Shown here: in pieces, positions 35,348 through 46,700 of the stretch
How positions within the stretch are numbered: position 1 is the first letter of the stretch
Layout of the letters: each line of letters opens with the position of its first letter
Notes under the pieces: model-generated
Seen by the model: only the letters and a program-made list of their open reading frames with translations
What the model was told of the DNA's origin: nothing
The model's database searches: none
Translations under genes and position numbers: made by a program
Source of the DNA: Impatiens glandulifera
Taxonomy: Eukaryota; Streptophyta; Magnoliopsida; Ericales; Balsaminaceae
Assembly (NCBI RefSeq): GCF_907164915.1
Contig: NC_061862.1
Span: 136,143,520 to 136,207,519, forward strand
Reading direction: 5' to 3'
Length of the DNA stretch: 64,000 nucleotides

Positions 35348-36800
35348 ATTCCCTTTGATGTGTTGTGGGATTCCAAGTTTAGCTCGGAGTTCTTGGAACC
35401 TCTTTCTTGGAAGTGTTTTTGTGAGAATGTCAAATACATGTTCTTCAAATCGACATAACTTTGTTAAATTTCTTTTTCTTCTATCACTTGTCGGATAAAA
35501 TGATGTTTGAGTGCTATATGCCGAGTTCAACTATGGTGAACTGGGTTCTTAGCCATATCAATTGCAGACTTGTTGTCGCAGTACCTCATGACTCTTTCAT
35601 TCTATTGATGACCGAGATCAGCTAAAATTCTTCGAAGCCATATTGTTTGTGAAGTGGATAGTAATGCTGAGACATACTTAGCTTTAACAGGTGATTGTGC
35701 AACCATTTGTTGTTTCTTGGACAACCATGAAAACATCACTTAACCAAAAAAAAAAAAAACAGTATACCGATGTGCTTTATACGTTGTCTAAAGATCCACC
35801 AAGATCATTATCACAATAACCGACAATGTTAAGTGCATGATTTTTCTGAAAGCTCAGACTGAGGTTGGTTGTTCTTTGGACATAGCGTAAGCCATGTTTG
35901 CTGCACCGAGTTGGAAATGAATCGGGCTATGCATAGATCTTGAGAATAGGCTTGCAACATAAATAAGATAAAGCTAGGTTGCTTGCTGTAAGATATAGTA
36001 GATTACCGATGAGGACGATAATGAGTGACATTTATTACTTCTCCTCTATCTTCTTTATTCAATTTCTCCCTCCATTAAAGGGAGGATCTACTGTTCCCAA
36101 GGATGTCCCATAGGCTGAGTCATCATTTAAAATTAGTGTATTTTAAAAATTTATGTGGGGTCCACATACATTTTTTATGTAGAATTTAATACTTTTGAAG
36201 GATGGCTAAGCCTTTAGGACATTCTTGTGGACATCAGATCCCCCACAATTAGTGGTATAGAGATATTATTACATCCGAACATGTTGAATTTCTTCAAAAT
36301 CTTTTATGCATACATATTTTAGAAAATAAAGACTGTATCTTCTTCATGGTAGATCTCCATGCCCAAGAAATGTTGAAGTAGACCCATATCGCTCATGTCA
36401 TACTTATGAGTCATATCATCTTTGAACTCTTCGATCATCTTTTTGTTGTTTCCAATGAAAATTAGATCATCAACATACATAATGATTATAAGAATATCGA
36501 TACCTTGTCTTTTGACATACAAGGTTGCTTCACTCTTACTCCTCTTGTCGATCTCACTATATCAAACGCGAGGAGCTTGTTTTAGTCAGTATAGCACTTT
36601 TTGGAGCTTGTAGACCTTATCTTATTTCCTTTAAGAATGAAGCCTTGAGGTTGATTTACATACACTTCATCTTTTAGTTCGCCATTGAGAAATGTTGACT
36701 TGACATCGAGCTGATAAAACTTCTATCCCTTACTGACGGCAAATGCCATTATAACTGAGATTGTGTCTAGCCGAGCTACTGGGGCAAATGCCTCCCCGTA
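35348..36800 (-). pseudogene. Copia-3 reverse transcriptase and RNase H
   Basis: Minus-strand fragments include 'IIMYVDDLIFIGNN' (36319-36522, the YVDD active site), 'YHEEDTVFI', and the RNase H end 'HVFDILTKTLPRKRFQELRAKLGI' (35342-35530). Many stops and frame changes lie between them. Confidence 0.8.
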
Positions 36801-38560
36801 GTCAATTCCCGACTATTGAGAATAATCTTTTCTAACGATTCTTGCTTTATTCCTTTGAATGGATCCATCTGCTTTATATTTGACTTTGTAGATGTATATG
36901 ACACCCATGACTTCTTTGTCGGTTGACTTGTCAACAATCTTTCATATCTGATTCTTCGTGACCACATTGATTTCTTCCTCCATTTATTTTCTCCATGATT
37001 TTCTTTGATTTCTTCTTCAAAGTTTTCGGGCTCAACTAAACAATAGTTGTCCAAATAGTCATGGACTTGACAACAGGGCTGAATCTTTCTTCGTAGTCGA
37101 TCCAACATATATATTGTCTATTGATATATATCTCTTTGGGTTTGAAATCGGAGATGAAGAGTTTAATGAAGTTGGATTAGTTGAGTTATAACTTTCTTCA
37201 TTGAATTGATTTAAGCTCGTATCTGGCGTACTTGACATTTATGAAATATGTTCATCATTGTCAGTGCTGATTAGAACGTCATTTTTCTCAACTTTGTTTT
37301 CTTTTCAATTCCACGAAGAGTTTTCATCAACTTGAACGTCTCGGATAATAATAACTTGATCTTCTTTAAGGTTAAACACTCTATAGCCTTTGTTCATGGT
37401 ATTGTAACCAACAAAAATACATATTTCGCTCGATTCGTCAAATTTACTTCGTTTTACTTTTGGAATTTAAGAATAGAACATACTTCCGAATACCTTGAGA
37501 TGGTTTATCGATGATTTTCTATCACTCCATGCTTCTAATAGAATCTTGTTTGGTATGGTTGTGGTTGGACACCGATTGGATAGGTATAAGACGGTGTAAA
37601 CTACTTTAGCCCATAATGTTTTGGATAAAACTTTCCCGTGAATCATTAATTTTTCCATTTCAACAATCATTTGATTTTTCCTCTCAGTAACACCATTGAG
37701 GAGTGTACCTTAATAATTAGTTCTCGTTTTACTCATTCTTCTTCATAAAACTTGTGAAACTCCTTAGAAGTGTATTCCTTGCCTCTATCACTTCGTAGGG
37801 CTTTGATGAAACATCCACTTTGTTTTTCAACGAGACTCTTGAAATTTTTGAATATTGTAAACACTTCGGACTTTTGTCTCATAAAATAGACCCAAGTCAT
37901 ACGAGTGTGTTCATCAATGAATAGAAAAAATACCTATTTTGAGCATGAGAAAGGGAGTCCATTGATCCGTAAATATCACTGTGAACAATTTATAGTTTTT
38001 CTTTAGCACTCCATGATACTCCTTTTGGGAAAGGAAGTCGACATTGCTTTCCGAATGCACATTATTCACATATGTGTTGATTTTCTTTTATGTGAGGAAA
38101 TTCTCACACCATACTCTTGTCAAACAAATCCTTGAAGCTTTGGATGTTGAGATGGCCAAGTCGTTGATTCCATAACATTGAGGTTCGGTAACTCGAGGTT
38201 GACACTCAGTGAGCTTTTAAATCTACATAGTTGATGTTGAGAGCTAATTGATTGACCATTTTGGTCTTGGTGAACACCTTTTACTTATATTGTCTATAAA
38301 GATAATACACTCATTGTTATCGAAGCAAAGCTTATACCCATTTTCCACCAATTGTCCGAGGCTATGTAAACTTTGGCTCAAGATCAACACACATATTACA
38401 TTGTTAATATAGCCCGGTCCTTCCTTCGTCTTGATGGTGAAACTTCCAAGTCCTTTTGATTTCGCTTGGTCTCCATTTTCGAATTAAATAGGGGAATTAA
38501 TGAAGAAGATTTCTAAGGTCAACGTCATGTGGTTGTTGCATCCACTATCTAATAACCATT
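36801..38560 (-). pseudogene. Copia-3 integrase and protease
   Basis: The frame from about 38560 reads 'WLLDSGCNNHMT' (protease). After many interruptions come the integrase pieces 'GVTERKNQMIVEMEKLMIHGK' (in two short runs; the catalytic Glu is in TERKN) and 'INHLKVFGSMFYS' (37467-37670). The RT entry segment with 'EFAPVARLDTI'-like decay lies near 36760-36840. Confidence 0.7.
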
Positions 38561-38569
38561 CTCCTCTCT

Positions 38570-39545
38570 CTTTGACTAGCTATGTGACACACATAGAATG
38601 TTCCGTCTATCCTCTAGGTTGTTTGATTTACTTAGCCTGCCTTGCTTGATGAGTGTTTCCACTTCGGCAATCTTTGGTGAGGTGACCAAATCGATGACGT
38701 TTGTTTCATCTAGATTGGCCTTTGTACAAACAGTCCTTTTCATAGTGGTTTGATTTATTATAGTTATTGCAATTTGATGTGTTGTCTTTTCCCTTGCTTT
38801 TTGAGTTATGTCCACTTCGTCCTCTTGAATATCTTCCCTCTTTTGACTGGTTATAACTCGAGTTATTCTCTTCTTTATTGTTTCTAATATTGAGCTTTGA
38901 TTGAAATGTACTTTCTATTGACTTTTCGGAGTGTCTAGACAATCATTGCTAAAATGATTTTATAAATGACATCACTTCTTGAACTGTGAGTGTTGACAGA
39001 TCATTTGTTTCTTCAATGACGGCTACCATGGGATCATATTTCTCAGGAAGGCATATGAGAATCTTTTGCACCATTCTTTAGTCTGTGACATCCTCATCAT
39101 GAGATTTCATCTAGTTGACCAAATTAAAGATTTTGGTCGAGAACTCCATCAGGCTCTCTGTCTCCTTCATTTTTGTATTTTCGAATTCTCTAAGTATTGA
39201 TTGAAACTTAATTGCTCTGACTTTCACATCTCCTTGAAATTCACTCTACAAGATCTCCCATGCCTTTTTGGCTGTATCGACACACATAATTCTAGGAAAA
39301 GTTGTTTTAGTGACTGCTCTTTGGAGGATTGAAAGAGTGTTAATCGCGTCGGCTCGTCGAGACTGCTTTAGTTCCTTTAGGTCGACTTTATTGAGCTAAA
39401 ATTCTTCCTCTGGCTCATTCACTATATTCTCCAAAATCTGTCAATGGTTAAGAGATTGAAAGATAGTCTTCATCTTCACGTACCATAAATCATAGTCTTT
39501 GTCATTAAACTCTAGAATGGGATTATTGATATTTGTTGAGGCCAT
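38570..39545 (-). pseudogene. Copia-3 gag
   Basis: Starting near the ATG at 39543-39541 ('MASTNINNPI'), the frame shows 'YDLWYVKMKTIF' and a UBN2-like region ('AKKAWEIL', 'FENTKMKETESLMEFSTKI', 'LICLPEKYDPMVAVIEE'), interrupted by stops. A Ser/Asn/Lys-rich tail follows, with a degenerate zinc knuckle in which only the last Cys positions survive (CNNYNKSNHYEKDC). Confidence 0.75.
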
Positions 39546-39628
39546 AAATTTGGATACATTTGTAGAAGCTTTGGTGGATTGAAAAAATCTTGGTAGATTA
39601 GGTAGAAACTTGAGGCTCTGATACTAAA

Positions 39629-39881
39629 CGTTAGAATATTTTGAAGAGAGACTTTGAGAGAAAATGATATTTTATTATTGTTTTGATCCATTAGACTTGA
39701 ATTAAAAAGACTTAATATATAGATTAAAATAACTGAAAAATCTTGCTAATCAATATGAGGATTCTAACGTCATTCATAATTGATTTAAAATAAAAGATAA
39801 GAAAATAATGAAATTGATTGTTAAAGTTTTCTAATAATATTTAATCAATATGGTGGAGTTTACACCACATTAATTTTAGCA
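39629..39881 (-). repeat. Copia-3 5' LTR
   Basis: The upstream LTR in element orientation, next to the remnant tRNA primer site. It contains an extra GGAGTTTA segment relative to the 3' copy. Confidence 0.8.
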
Positions 39882-40037
39882 ATATGTTTCACGAAATAGG
39901 TTATACTGTGCATCATGTATATGAATGGCTGAAGTTAAAATTGTTGCTACAAAAAATTTGATTGATGGTTACTGATGTATGGTAAAAAACATCCATTTTT
40001 GACCGTGCTAGCAGTAAAGCATTTTACGAATCAATAT

Positions 40038-40170
40038 GTCTAGTGATAAGAGTCATCTTAAGAAACTAAGAGGTCACAGATTCGATTCTATCTGAAAACG
40101 TTTTGAGTTTAAGTGGGGGATCATGGTTGTGGGGTATCATATTAGTTCTCCTTTAATTCCCAAATTATTT
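40038..40170 (+). mobile_element. tRNA-derived SINE fragment
   Basis: The order TGTCTAGTGATAAGAGTC (A-box region), then AAGAAACTAAGAGGTCACAG, then GATTCGATTCT (B box), then TTTTGAGTTTAAGTGGGGG is typical of plant tRNA-derived SINEs. No clear poly-A/T tail or target duplication is seen. Confidence 0.5.
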
Positions 40171-40199
40171 TTTGACATTATCTTATGGAGATGTTTACT

Positions 40200-41275
40200 A
40201 ATAATAGGATTGTAAGCACAAAAAATATACACTCAAATTTATAATATTAAAATAATTATTTTGAATTATTTTAAAATAAATAAAATCAAAATAATTAACC
40301 CATTAACCAAAAACCTATTTAAAACAATTATTTTTCATTAATTATTGTGCTAATTAATCAAATTAATTAAGAGTTAAGGCCAAAATAAAAAATAAAATTA
40401 TTTGGGATAAATGTTATACCAATAATGTCTCAAAATAATTTAAAAAAAAATTAAAAGACAAAAATAAATAATTTTGATGAATTGTTGTATCCATTTCATA
40501 TTAAGAGAATTATTTATTTAAATCCTAAAAATAAAAAATAAAATAAATTGGTAAAATATTTTCCATAATTATTTATTATTTTGTGTATTTAAAATGATCA
40601 AAATTAAAATCAAAAGTGTGAAAGAAAAATAATTTCAAATAATCTCTTAAGGTTTTAATAAAAAAATAAATTAGTAATCCAGTGCAACCGAAATCTGGAG
40701 GATTCACTGCAGTAGGATTCGTGACCATCGAATCAACACTAGATTTTCATCTAGCGCCTAGGAGAAGGCCGCGTAGCCGGTTGTAGCCAAAGCAACACGC
40801 CCGGGCCACAACAAAATGACTAACTCCCCGTTAGCCAAGACGCTAACATAACGTCAACATCTAACATAACGCCAATGGAGCGCCGACAAAATGTTGGAAA
40901 GCTCTCAAAACAACGTCGTTTAGAGCGCCAACTTCATCTTCATCGCGACAGCCAAGCATATAGATTTGAAGATCCGTGGATGATCTTCTAAACTTGGAAC
41001 TCAACCATTAGTCAATGAAAACGGCTAATTCAAAGTCCAAAATGACCACCCTACGATGGTGATCATTCTCCCCTAGAAAAATATGGATGAATCACCATAT
41101 TCCACTGACTATATGCCAAGAACATTCAAAACACCATTAATAGTTTTTGGCTGATTTAGGCCACTAGGCTTCTCCAACCGACCTAGGAGTATTATAAATA
41201 CCACCCTCAAGTCATTCTGAAACCACCCTATCAACATAAAACCCTTAAATCAAAGAAAATTAAAATCCACGGATA
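40200..41275 (+). other. Unclassified repeat DNA with an LTR-like promoter region
   Basis: AT-rich DNA from 40200 changes to a GC-richer block at 40680-41050. A TATA box (TATTATAAATACC) follows at about 41188-41200. This composition shift plus TATA box resembles the end of an LTR, but no matching partner, primer site or ORF was found in the window. Confidence 0.3.
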
Positions 41276-41950
41276 GGAGTCGTCGGTATTGGAATATAAA
41301 CCGTCGCTATAAATAATTTAGGATGGTGAAAAAGCAGTCGTTAGTCGTCGGCATTGCTCTTGTCGTTATTACTCATAATCACATATATCGACCATTTTAG
41401 TACCGTCGCTATAAAATACTTTATAACGACCACTTTTACAATCGTCATAGAGGACTCAATGAGGACCGCTCTTACCGTCGCCATAAAGGACTCTATGTCG
41501 ACCACTCTTATCGTCGCCATAGAGAACTCTATCTCTATAATGACCACTCTAAACATAAAATATTATAAAATATTTTTAGTTTCAAGATTTTAATAAACCA
41601 ATTCTAACTACCATTGAATAGTAATTAGGTCACAACGATGACGATTTAGCGATGGTAGGAGTAGTCGGTATTGGAATATAAACCGTTGATATAAATAATT
41701 TAGAACGGTGAAAAGTAAGTCGTCAGTTGTCGGCATTGCTTTTGTCGTTGTTGCCCAAAAACACATATACCGACCATGTTAGTATTGTCGCCATAAAGTC
41801 CTCTATGCCAACGGTTTTCACCGTCGTCATATAATACTCTATAGCGACCACTCTTACAGTCGCCATTAAGGACTCTATGACGACCACTCTTATCGTCACC
41901 ATAGAAGACTCTATAACGACCACTTTAATGTCGTCATTTATAAAATATTA
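41276..41950. mobile_element. CACTA (En/Spm)-like subterminal repeat region
   Basis: Two related blocks, 41276-41640 and 41654-41950, each open with GTCGTCGGTATTGGAATATAAACCGTCGCTATAAATAATTTAG-like sequence (given in part). Each then carries three to four tandem units of 36-39 bp built on CCGTCGCCATAAAGGACTCT and CGACCACTCTTA. Dense ACCGTCGCTATA-type motifs are typical of subterminal regions of plant CACTA elements, where the element's TNPA-like protein binds. No CACTA terminus or transposase is visible. The short ORFs on both strands here merely translate the repeats. Confidence 0.45.
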
Positions 41951-41973
41951 AAACAAACTAAATAATATTCTTA

Positions 41974-43020
41974 GGTAGTGTTTGGTATGTAGTATTAAGT
42001 ATATGGTATAAATTGTAGAGGGGTATAAATTATAAAGGGTATTAGAAGGTATAAATTATATAAGTTATTAGTGTTTGGTTGGAAATATAAAATAGGTATA
42101 AATTATATATGTTTTATTATGGTGTGTTTGGTTGGTGATATAAAAAATGAGTAAGAAGTATAAAAAGACTATTTTACCCTTAAATTTATATAAATTATTT
42201 TTAATTATTATTTTAATATTTATCTTATAATTAGTTTGTATTATTAAATAAATTAAAATTTATAAAAATATAATATATAATTATGCGTAAATGTAATTTA
42301 AAATAAATAATATTGTTACATGTTTTATCATATTTTATATATAATTTAACTTATATAATTATAAAATATTAATAATAATAATTTTATAAAATAATATTTG
42401 AAATTAAAATGTATAACTATAATTAGTTTTAAAAATAAATTATATAAGTTGTATTAATTAATAATAATAATAATAATAATATTTAGTTACAATTTATTAT
42501 TATTATTATTATTATTATATTTTAAAATATAATAATGAAATTAAAATTTTAATAATTTTATACTTTTAATTAACATTATTAATTATGTATATCATTTTTA
42601 AATTTTTAATTAAAATTATTAATTATTATATTTAATTATGTAAAATTATAACTTTTAAATTCTTATACTAAAAATAATATAAATTTTCTATCATATATAT
42701 ATTTATATATAAATTAAAAAAATCAAAAATCAAAAATTATGTAATTATTTATTATTATTATTTAAATTAAAAAAATGATATACAGTTAAATATAAATAAA
42801 TATATACTTATACTTTATTATTATTATTATTATTATATTTTAAAGTATAATAAAAAATAAAATTTTATAAATATAAATGGTAGGAAATGAATATTATTTT
42901 TTTTTTAAAACTTATACCGTTTTTGTAACTAGTATTAGTAGGTATTATTTTGTACCTGATTCAATGCATAAATAATACTTGAATAATACTGTACATATAA
43001 ATATTAATAATCCAAACAAC
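41974..43020. mobile_element. AT-rich MITE-like insertion
   Basis: It opens with GGTAGTGTTTGGTATG and closes with AATAATCCAAACAAC, which gives weak inverted ends (GTGTTTGG / CCAAACAAC). The interior is extremely AT-rich, with ATT/AAT microsatellites at about 42462-42481 and 42496-42518 and again near 42817. It separates the CACTA-like block at 41950 from its tail copy at 43109, which supports insertion. The family is not resolved. Confidence 0.4.
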
Positions 43021-43032
43021 TTTTATAATTTT

Positions 43033-43072
43033 CTGTAGATATAGTTATGCTATATCATAACTATATCTACAG
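43033..43072. other. Perfect 17-bp inverted repeat (hairpin)
   Basis: The arm CTGTAGATATAGTTATG (43033-43049) and its exact reverse complement (43056-43072) flank a 6-nt loop, CTATAT. The hairpin sits just after the MITE-like insertion. It may be a tiny foldback element or a repaired transposon excision; no gene end is near enough for a terminator role. Confidence 0.75.
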
Positions 43073-43108
43073 TTTTGTATATCATAACAAAAGTAGCCTT
43101 AAAGCATA

Positions 43109-43200
43109 AATCAAACATAAAATATTATAAAATATTTTGTTTCAAGATTTTAATAAACCATTTATATCTTACCATTGAACATTAATTATGTCACAACTAT
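43109..43200. repeat. Second copy of the 90-bp CACTA-like tail
   Basis: AACATAAAATATTATAAAAT through TTTCAAGATTTTAATAAACC to GTCACAAC matches 41547-41637 with few changes. It is the displaced end of the second CACTA-like block. Confidence 0.7.
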
Positions 43201-43235
43201 TTATTTACTACAAAATGAAAATCGAAATTGCTTTA

Positions 43236-43784
43236 TGTTGGAGAAATAGAATAATAGCACCTGTTTAGCAATTCAGAAATAAACAAGCTACAACAAGGCC
43301 TAACAATTCTTTTTCCCTTTTGTGTAATCAAATAGGCAGCCAAAACAATTGAGCATCAAACAATCAAAAACAGAGAGCAGGACACCAAGATTTTACGTGG
43401 AAAACCCAAATTATGTAAAAACCACGGGACACTTCGGCCACTTAAATCATCCACTATATCAAATGGGTATACAATGTAGTTCAATACAAGCCTAGAGGTA
43501 ATCTAACAAAAGTTATCAATTGACCTCATCCTAACTTGTCATTCACATACATTATCATCATCATTAAAGATGGCTAACCAAATGGAGAAGAGATAAAGGA
43601 AATCAGAAGAAGAACCTGCTGCTTCAATGGAGGAATTACTGCTTCAATGGAGGAAGAACTGCGGGAAGAGAGAGAGAGAAAAAAACCAATCTAAAACTGC
43701 TGTGTTTTTTTTCCCTTAATTAAATATGCCCTAATGGGCTTTATTAATTTGTTAGGCCCAGCTGCCAAATGAGCTGACCCAACA
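43236..43784 (-). repeat. Copia-4 3' LTR
   Basis: A 549-bp LTR beginning TGTTGGAG and ending CCAACA on the plus strand. An internal pair of CTGCTTCAATGGAGGAA units lies at about 43619-43658 and a GAGAGAGA run near 43671. Confidence 0.95.
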
Positions 43785-43795
43785 AATCTCCCCCG

Positions 43796-46700
43796 TCAGC
43801 ACAACTTCGTGGGCTCCAATAAACCCGCTCTCTCCCGACAATCTTCAAACTTGTCCTTAGGCAAGGATTTCGTAAACATATCAGCACCATTCTCACTTGT
43901 ATGAATCTTCTCCAAGTTCAGCTCTTTTGCCTCAAGCACATCACGTATCCAATGATATCTCACGTCGATGTGTTTGGATCTCGAATGAAAAGCTGAATTC
44001 TTTGAGAGATGAATGGCACTTTGACTGTCGCAAAACAAAGTAAACTTCTCTTGCTTTTGACCCAACTCTTGTAGGAACTTCTTCATCCATAACACCTCTT
44101 TACATGCCTCAGTAGCTGCAATATACTCAGCTTCTGTAGTAGACAAAGCAACACACTTTTGTAACCTTGACTGCCACGAAACAGCACCGCCTGCAAAGGT
44201 AACCAAAAAACTTGATATAGATTTTCTTGAATCAACATCACCCGCCATATCAGAATCTGTAAAGCCTTCCAAAATAGGAGTATCACTTCCGAAGCATAAA
44301 CGTGCTTTCGAAGAGCCTTGAAGATATCTGAGAATCCACTTAACAGCCAACCAATGTTCTTCTCCAGGGTTGGAGAGATACCGACTAACAACACCAACTG
44401 CGTGTGCTATGTCCGGTCTTGTACATACCATGGCATACATAAGACTACCAACTGCAGAGGCATAAGGTACATTCTTCATTTCATCTTTATCTTTCTCACT
44501 TGTAGGACATTGTTTAGAACTTAACTTGAAATGACCTGCAAGTGGAACTGAAACCGGTTTTGCATTTTTCATTGCAAACCTCTCAAGTACCTTCTCAATG
44601 TACTTCTCCTGTGATAGCCAAAGTGTTCTGTTCTTTCTGTCTCTTGTGATTTCCATGCCTAGGATCTGTTTCACTGAACCCAAATCCTTCATCGCAAAAG
44701 ACTTGTTCAACTCCCTTTTGAGCTTCTCAATTTTTGCAATATCTTGCCCAACAATCAGCATATCATCAACATAGAGCAGAAGAATAACATAATCATCAAC
44801 ACCGTATCTTTTGATGAAAACACAATGATCAGAAGTAGTCTTATTGTACCCATTTGCTTCCATGAAGGAGTCAAATTTCCTGTACCATTGTCTAGGCGCT
44901 TGCTTGAGCCCATACAAGCTTTTCCTCAACCTGCAGACAAGATCTTCTTTACCTTTAACTTTGAAACCCTCAGGTTGTTCCATATAGATCTCTTCCTCCA
45001 AGTCACCATGGAGAAATGCAGTCTTCACATCCAGTTGTTCAATTTCCAAATCTTGACTAGCAGCCAATGCTAACACAACTCTGATGGATGACCTCTTCAC
45101 AACCGGTGAGAAGATCTCTTCAAAATCAATTCCCTTTTTCTGTCCAAAGCCCTTCACAACCAGTCTTGCTTTGTATCGAGATTGTGAGATATTCTCTTGG
45201 TTCTTCAACTTGAATACCCATTTGTTCTTCAAAGTCTTCTTTCCTTTTGGAAGTTTCACCAAGTCATAAGTTTTATTCTCTTGCAAAGAATTTATCTCTT
45301 CTTGCATTGCCACCGACCACTTGTTCTTGTTTTCATGAGACAATGCTTCTTGATAGGTTTCTGGTTCTCCCCCGTCAGTCAACATCACATACTCACTGGG
45401 AGGATACCTACTAGAAGGTTGTCGCTGCCTACTAGATCTTCTAATATGCTGATCATCAGGTGACTCTAGAGAACTATCATCATCTTGTTCAGCTTCCTCT
45501 GTTGGCTCAGCATCAACTAAAGGAGTCTCATCAACCTCAACTTGGGCATTCTCCACATCATTAGGCTGTGATTGTGGTGTACGAATCCTACCATTATCAG
45601 GCAATTCATTCTCTGTAGACTTCGGCTTTTCCTTTTTCTCAAAGTCTTCAATGGTCTGATCTTCAAAGAATACCACATCTCTGCTTCTAATGAGTTTCTT
45701 GTTAACCGGATCCCAACATCGGTACCCAAATTCTCCGTGACCATACCCAATAAAGATACACTGTCTCGTCTTGCTATCAAGCTTAGCTCTCTCATCTCGA
45801 GGAACATGAACAAACACTTTACAACCAAAAACTCTCAAGTGATCATAAGAGACGTCTTTACCTCTCCAAACTCTTTCTGGAACGTCGCCATCTAAAGGAC
45901 TTGAGGGTGAAAGGTTTATCAGATCAACCGCTGTCTTCATTGCCTCTCCCCAAAAGGATTTTGGCAATTTAGCATGAGACAACATACACAAAATTCTCTC
46001 ATTGATAGACCTGTTCATCCTCTCTGCAACTCCATTCTGTTGAGGTGTTTTTGGCACAGTCTTCAAAAGCTTGATCCCATGACTTTTACAGTATTCCACA
46101 AATGGTCCTCTGTATTCGCCACCATTGTCCGAACGAACACATTTTAACTTCTTCCCAGTTTCTCTCTCCACTTCAGCATGAAACAACTTGAAGTAATCCA
46201 ATGCTTGATCCTTAGTCTTCAAGCAATAGGCCCACACCTTCTTTGAGCAATCATCGATAAAAGTGATGTAATAATGAGCACCACCTAAAGTCAAGGAATC
46301 CATAGAACATATGTCTGTGTGAACCATATCTAGGATATTGGGCTTCCTAGATGGAGAGAAACTTTTGAAGGAAACTTTATGTTGCTTACCAACTAAGCAA
46401 TCTGTGCATGTCTTCAAATCTGTGAACTTTAAGCCCTGAAGATCGATTGTCTTGGAGAGAACTTGCATGCCATTCTGACTTAAGTGACCAAGTCTCTTAT
46501 GCCAAAGATGTGCTGAACAATCATTAACTGCATTTGCTTCTCCCCCGTAAGACTTAGTCTCTGTCACATAAAGAGAACCGACCTTCTTTCCTTTAGCTAT
46601 CACCAAAGATCCCTTAGTGAGTTTCCATTTTCCTTCACCAAAGTAACTATGATAGCCCTCATCATCAAGAATACCAGTAGAGATCAAATTCATCCGAATA

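Larger units (their letters stand above)
35098..39881 (-). mobile_element. Copia-3: old, heavily mutated Ty1/copia element
   Basis: LTRs at 35098-35347 and 39629-39881 share the whole order of landmarks (ATATTTTGAAG.GAGACTTTGAGAGA, AATTTAAAATAAAAGATAA, ACACCACATTAATTTTA.CA), but many substitutions and indels separate them. The primer-site remnant on the minus strand is AGTATCAGAGCC (plus strand GGCTCTGATACT, about 39614-39625). The interior is in Copia order on the minus strand, with numerous stops. No target duplication can be matched confidently. This is the oldest of the four long Copia copies. Confidence 0.88.

Noticed and set aside
41341..41593. Short repetitive ORFs on both strands near 41341-41923
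   Set aside because: They are translations of the CACTA-like 36-39-bp tandem units, not proteins.
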